From assembly GCF_037478005.1 (NCBI RefSeq), contig NZ_CP144164.1, positions 2,852,001-2,916,000 of the forward strand: DNA of 64,000 nt, read 5' to 3'. Origin of the DNA: Alteromonas sp. M12 (GTDB lineage: Bacteria; Pseudomonadota; Gammaproteobacteria; Enterobacterales; Alteromonadaceae). The position numbers and the translations under genes are program-made. The notes beneath the pieces were generated by a model. The model saw only the letters and a program-made list of their open reading frames with translations. It was not told the DNA's origin and searched no databases. Shown piece after piece: positions 63,804 through 64,000 of this stretch (its first letter is position 1; every line of letters starts with the position of its first letter).

Positions 63804-64000
63804 TTATTTCTTATCGTCTTTCACTTCTTCGAACTCAGCATCAACAACATCGTCTTCAGCTGTCGCATTTTCTGTTTGCGGTTGTTCTGCACCAGCAGCA
63901 GCGCCTTCAGCAGCAGCTTTAGCTTGAGCAATTTCCATCAACTTAGCAGAAGCTTGAATCAATTCTTGAGTCTTGGCTTCAATTTCCGCTTTGTCTTCAC
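63804..64000 (-). CDS. dnaK: Chaperone DnaK (Hsp70), C-terminal end only
   Basis: The visible 65 codons end in the acidic DnaK tail: [21 protein letters not shown] followed by TAA. Upstream are the usual Ala/Gln-rich region and the last lid helices. The start is outside the window. Next gene is dnaJ, the standard order. Confidence 0.94.
   Translation of the reverse strand, partial: EDKAEIEAKTQELIQASAKLMEIAQAKAAAEGAAAGAEQPQTENATAEDDVVDAEFEEVKDDKK

Noticed and set aside
1-64000. CRISPR array, insertion sequence, prophage or replication origin
   Set aside because: No regularly spaced repeats, transposase, integrase or phage genes, and no DnaA-box cluster seen while reading.

Overview
The window is 64 kb of an AT-rich gammaproteobacterial chromosome. 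It is most likely a marine member of the Alteromonadaceae (Glaciecola/Paraglaciecola/Alteromonas type). Evidence for this: the kinase-first GlcNAc pathway with an NagB-II deaminase and a FucP-type NagP permease behind a TonB receptor; the fused trpCF gene; and the gene orders ubiF<>miaB-ybeZ-ybeY-corC-lnt and dnaK-dnaJ ... dapB-carA-carB-greA. It is core chromosome with a few accessory pieces. I see no prophage, insertion sequence, CRISPR array or rRNA.

Layout. 1-3.4 kb: the end of an alternate (N-type) F-ATPase operon (alpha, cut by the window edge, and gamma), then a two-domain universal stress protein behind a perfect FNR-type site. 3.5-15.3 kb: a GlcNAc locus on the minus strand (TonB receptor, NagPA-type phosphodiester glycosidase, nagK, nagB-II, nagA, nagP, lipoprotein alkaline phosphatase) with a divergent ROK regulator. 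Three copies of a palindrome (AATTACCA-N3-TGGTAATT) lie in the divergent region. 15.4-21.9 kb: accessory genes, comprising a SpoIIAA-like unknown, a hipBA toxin-antitoxin pair with three operator-like sites, an FMN glutamate-synthase-like protein with a beta-hydroxyacid dehydrogenase, a repeat-built lipoprotein and a MAPEG protein. 22-25.8 kb: rluB, scpB, scpA, a Sua5/YciO protein and a PHP phosphoesterase on the minus strand. 26-33.7 kb: the whole trp operon (trpE-G-D-CF-B-A) behind a trpL leader peptide and attenuator, followed by a YciI protein and arfB. 33.8-38.7 kb: a lipoprotein, then a four-gene operon (glycine-zipper protein, PepSY-like protein, phoP-like, phoQ-like) behind an 11-bp-periodic PhoP-box-like repeat, an AI-2E family permease and folX. 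38.8-43.1 kb: ybbP, ybbA and divergent tesA, then a 59-codon Gln/Ser-rich gene with its own strong terminator. 43.5-44.04 kb: a four-tRNA operon (Met, Leu, Gln, Gln). 44.1-52.4 kb: an AGCS symporter, ubiF, and miaB-ybeZ-ybeY-corC-lnt. 52.5-64 kb: greA, carB, carA, dapB, two bacterial PH-domain membrane proteins, a cytochrome b561-like protein, cytochrome c', dnaJ and the 3' end of dnaK.

How the genes fit together. The strongest candidate for an undescribed system is the GlcNAc locus. A secreted GlcNAc-phosphodiester glycosidase homologue and a secreted alkaline phosphatase, both predicted lipoproteins, bracket a complete GlcNAc uptake and catabolic pathway, and no chitinase or hexosaminidase is present. 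This suggests use of phosphodiester-linked GlcNAc. The best-supported regulatory structures read directly from the sequence are the trp attenuator (including the Trp-Trp-Trp leader peptide and both alternative pairings), the GTCC-N8-GGAC sites before hipBA, the PhoP-box array, the FNR site and a structured carAB leader. Functions are assigned by reading conserved motifs and gene order; no database search was run.
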